From CAIWAH01 sp043755815 (lineage in GTDB: Bacteria; Verrucomicrobiota; Verrucomicrobiia; Limisphaerales; UBA9464): a stretch of 7,768 bases of DNA. Below, in pieces: positions 6,702-7,768 of this stretch (positions within the stretch are counted from its first letter, which is position 1; every line of letters begins with the position of its first letter). Both the position numbers and the translations under genes were made by a program. Location of the stretch: the NCBI GenBank assembly GCA_043755815.1, contig JAYUSF010000039.1, positions 1 through 7,768 on the forward strand, in the 5' to 3' direction. The notes under the pieces were generated by a model. It was not told the DNA's origin. It was given only the letters and a program-made list of their open reading frames with translations, and made no database searches.

Positions 6702-6843
6702 GGCCGTTCGTCGTCGGAGGGTCGCCCTGCACCGGTAGAGGCCGCGGAGGGCGGGCGGCCCGCGGGAGTGGTCTTCAGAGGGCACCGCGAGCGCCCCCGC
6801 CGGGAGCGGCCAGGCCAGGGCGACCCGGCGACGACGAAGGGCC
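6702..6843 (-). repeat. Long imperfect inverted repeat in the leader of the W-rich gene
   Basis: Arm 6702-6729 pairs with arm 6816-6843 across an 86-base centre. Pairing is 11 bp (6719-6729), two mismatches, 10 bp (6707-6716), one mismatch, then 4 bp (6702-6705), giving 25 of 28 positions. Inside, GCGGG/CCCGC (6751-6755, 6759-6763) can form a minor hairpin. In a minus-strand transcript the stem would end 17 bases before the ATG at 6684, leaving the A-rich start region single-stranded. It could be a structured leader or a MITE-like element with terminal inverted repeats. No target-site duplication is visible at its edges, and no second copy is in the window. Confidence 0.65.
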
Positions 6844-7202
6844 CGGCCTCGGGACCTGAACACCACCCAATTTCCCCCAAGGCCGGTGGTTCCCGGCCCC
6901 CCATGAATTCGGACTCGTGAACCGTCCGCCGGAGCGGGAGGGCGAGCGTGGCCCCAAAAGAACCTCAACCCGGCCACGATTGCCCTTTGCGATGGCGCAC
7001 GGTTCAGGGGTCCGGGTCGAAGGGTTCCCGGAGTGAGGTCAGCCCGTGGGCGAGCGGAGAGTCCAGCGGGCTGTGCTCGCGACGTGCCCCGCCGGTCCTG
7101 ACCGTTTCCGAACCAACAGAACGCAATGGAACGGTCCGCGAAGTCGGCGCCGCGGTGCGGGCCTTCGACCGGTCGCCATGCGACCGCCTAATCGCCTCCA
7201 TC

Positions 7203-7230
7203 TTGGCATTCACCACTCTCGGTCTAAAAA
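7203..7230 (+). promoter_or_regulatory. Weak sigma-70-like promoter candidate for the gene at 7326
   Basis: TTGGCA (7203-7208; five of six matches to TTGACA) and TAAAAA (7225-7230; four of six to TATAAT) are 16 bp apart. This is in the least GC-rich part of the intergenic region, about 95 bases before the ATG at 7326. The match is modest and the host consensus is unknown. Confidence 0.25.
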
Positions 7231-7260
7231 GCACTGTCCGATGACACGCCAGTGGGGTTA

Positions 7261-7284
7261 CAAGATAAGCGTCCAGATAAGCCG
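7261..7284. repeat. Short 12-bp-period direct repeat (AGATAAGC twice)
   Basis: AGATAAGC occurs at 7263-7270 and again at 7275-7282. Including flanks, the 11-mers at 7261-7271 and 7273-7283 agree at 9 positions. The pair lies 42-65 bases upstream of the ATG at 7326, downstream of the candidate promoter. The 12-bp spacing puts both copies on nearly the same helix face, as in tandem operator sites. An element border is another possibility. Neither is proven. Confidence 0.35.
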
Positions 7285-7325
7285 GACTTGCTCTCTGCCA
7301 GCAATGAACCCTGCCTCCCCCCGCT

Positions 7326-7768
7326 ATGAAACCCCTGCCTGCCGGTGCGCCCCGCCCACCCCTTGCCTCCCTCGCAACCCGCTCCGCTCGGTGGCGCCGG
7401 TGGGCAGTCCTCGGGCTCGGCGGGCTGGTGGGCTTTAACCTCGCCCTGGGACAGGAACCCGCCGTCGTCAGCCAACCCGCTGCCGGCGAAGTCCGCGTCT
7501 TCACCTCCGCGGTGGACGCGGTGGCGACGGTGACGGAACGCGGGGCGCATCACCGCATCGAACAGTGGGTGGAACGAATCATTGCCGAAGATGGGGCCAC
7601 AAACGACGTGGTGCATTCAGCGACCGTGATCGCCAACGGGATGCACTATCTCGACGGCACGGACTGGCGCGAAACCAACCCGGAGTTCGTGCCGGTGGCG
7701 GGAGGCTGGCTGGCGAGCCGCGGGGCTCATCAGACCTTTGTCAGCGAGGAATTGTTCGTGGCGGGGGC
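7326..7768 (+). CDS. N-terminal part of a secreted protein, cut by the window end
   Basis: The frame from ATG 7326-7328 stays open to the last base, giving 147 residues with no stop. It begins with a long basic n-region (KPLPAGAPRPPLASL, RSARWRRW) and a hydrophobic core (WAVLGLGGLVGFNLALG, 26-42), with cleavage near 42/43, so the protein is exported. The mature start carries RVFTSAVDAVATVTERGAHH and VVHSATVIANGMHYLDGTDW, then ETNPEFVPVAGGWLASRGAH and QTFVSEELFVAG. This pattern, a statement of whether the item is named or filled followed by ARRG.H.-type text, resembles the N-terminus of large Verrucomicrobiota surface or secreted proteins, some of which carry LamG- or Rhs-type repeats further on. 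The C-terminal domains lie outside the window, so no function is claimed. No Shine-Dalgarno precedes the ATG (a C-rich run does). It diverges from the rest of the window. Confidence 0.75.
   Translation, partial: MKPLPAGAPRPPLASLATRSARWRRWAVLGLGGLVGFNLALGQEPAVVSQPAAGEVRVFTSAVDAVATVTERGAHHRIEQWVERIIAEDGATNDVVHSATVIANGMHYLDGTDWRETNPEFVPVAGGWLASRGAHQTFVSEELFVAG

Larger units (their letters stand above)
6685..7325. other. Gene-poor divergent intergenic region
   Basis: These 641 bp separate the minus-strand W-rich gene from the plus-strand gene at 7326. The left half (6700-6900) is extremely GC-rich and contains the long inverted repeat. Short open frames exist on both strands, but their translations are Arg/Gly/Pro-rich, overlap one another and show no domain. 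The right end (about 7200-7300) is less GC-rich and holds a weak promoter candidate and a short direct repeat. A possible 7-bp stem (6947-6953 with 6972-6978) is also present. No tRNA or known small RNA could be recognised. Confidence 0.55.

Noticed and set aside
7040..7135. Possible bacterial SRP (4.5S) RNA on the minus strand
   Set aside because: GGTCAGGACCGG followed by a G-rich run recalls the SRP helix 8 core, but the conserved GGAA-type tetraloop and the AGCAGCC side are missing and the flanks do not fold into a long rod.
6948..7244. Plus-strand 98-codon frame in the divergent intergenic region
   Set aside because: It has no recognisable motif, overlaps other equally long frames on both strands, and its composition looks like translated noncoding GC-rich DNA.
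7226..7254. Minus-strand terminator-like CACTG/CAGTG hairpin followed by T5
   Set aside because: The stem is only 5 bp with a 13-base loop, and no minus-strand gene lies upstream of it within the window.

Overview
The window is GC-rich, gene-dense bacterial DNA. Its protein families point to the PVC group, most likely a Verrucomicrobiota member close to Pedosphaera/Limisphaerales. The evidence is a DUF6797/beta-propeller secreted protein, a tandem pair of secreted DUF1080 (3-keto-disaccharide hydrolase-like) proteins, a degraded beta-propeller gene of the type that often accompanies DUF1080 genes, and start codons that almost uniformly lack a Shine-Dalgarno sequence. The taxon is inferred from recalled family distributions, since no search could be run.

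Layout: everything is on the minus strand except the gene at the right edge. Read in the direction of transcription (right to left) the order is as follows. A small W-rich conserved protein (6684 to 6304) is preceded by a leader holding a long inverted repeat and followed by two hairpins. After a 389-bp gap come DUF1080 protein A (5914 to 5228) and, 28 bp on, DUF1080 protein B (5199 to 4501). A two-helix membrane protein (4461 to 4213) overlaps by 4 bp a TMEM175-type channel protein (4216 to 3620). A 129-aa conserved hypothetical protein (3560 to 3171) follows. An intergenic stretch with two small hairpins leads to a 793-aa secreted DUF6797/beta-propeller protein (2975 to 594), closed by a strong intrinsic terminator (542-568). 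Last is the 5' part of a broken beta-propeller gene (457 to about 87), which runs into a compact double-hairpin palindromic element (36-86). On the plus strand, a gene starting at 7326 encodes the N-terminus of a probably large secreted protein and is cut by the window end.

How the genes fit together: the secreted products (DUF1080 A and B, the DUF6797 propeller, the former small propeller) look like one extracytoplasmic carbohydrate- or glycoside-processing neighbourhood. The sugar 3-dehydrogenases (Gfo/Idh/MocA type) that would complete a 3-keto-glycoside route are not in this window. The two membrane proteins are translationally coupled and may simply be passengers. The region 6685-7325 has no convincing gene. 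It holds the long inverted repeat, a short direct repeat and a weak promoter candidate. I found no tRNA, rRNA, CRISPR array, transposase or attachment site.

I see no clear evidence of a new multi-gene system. The most unusual items are the structural elements: the long stem upstream of the W-rich gene, and the double-hairpin element at the end of the propeller pseudogene.
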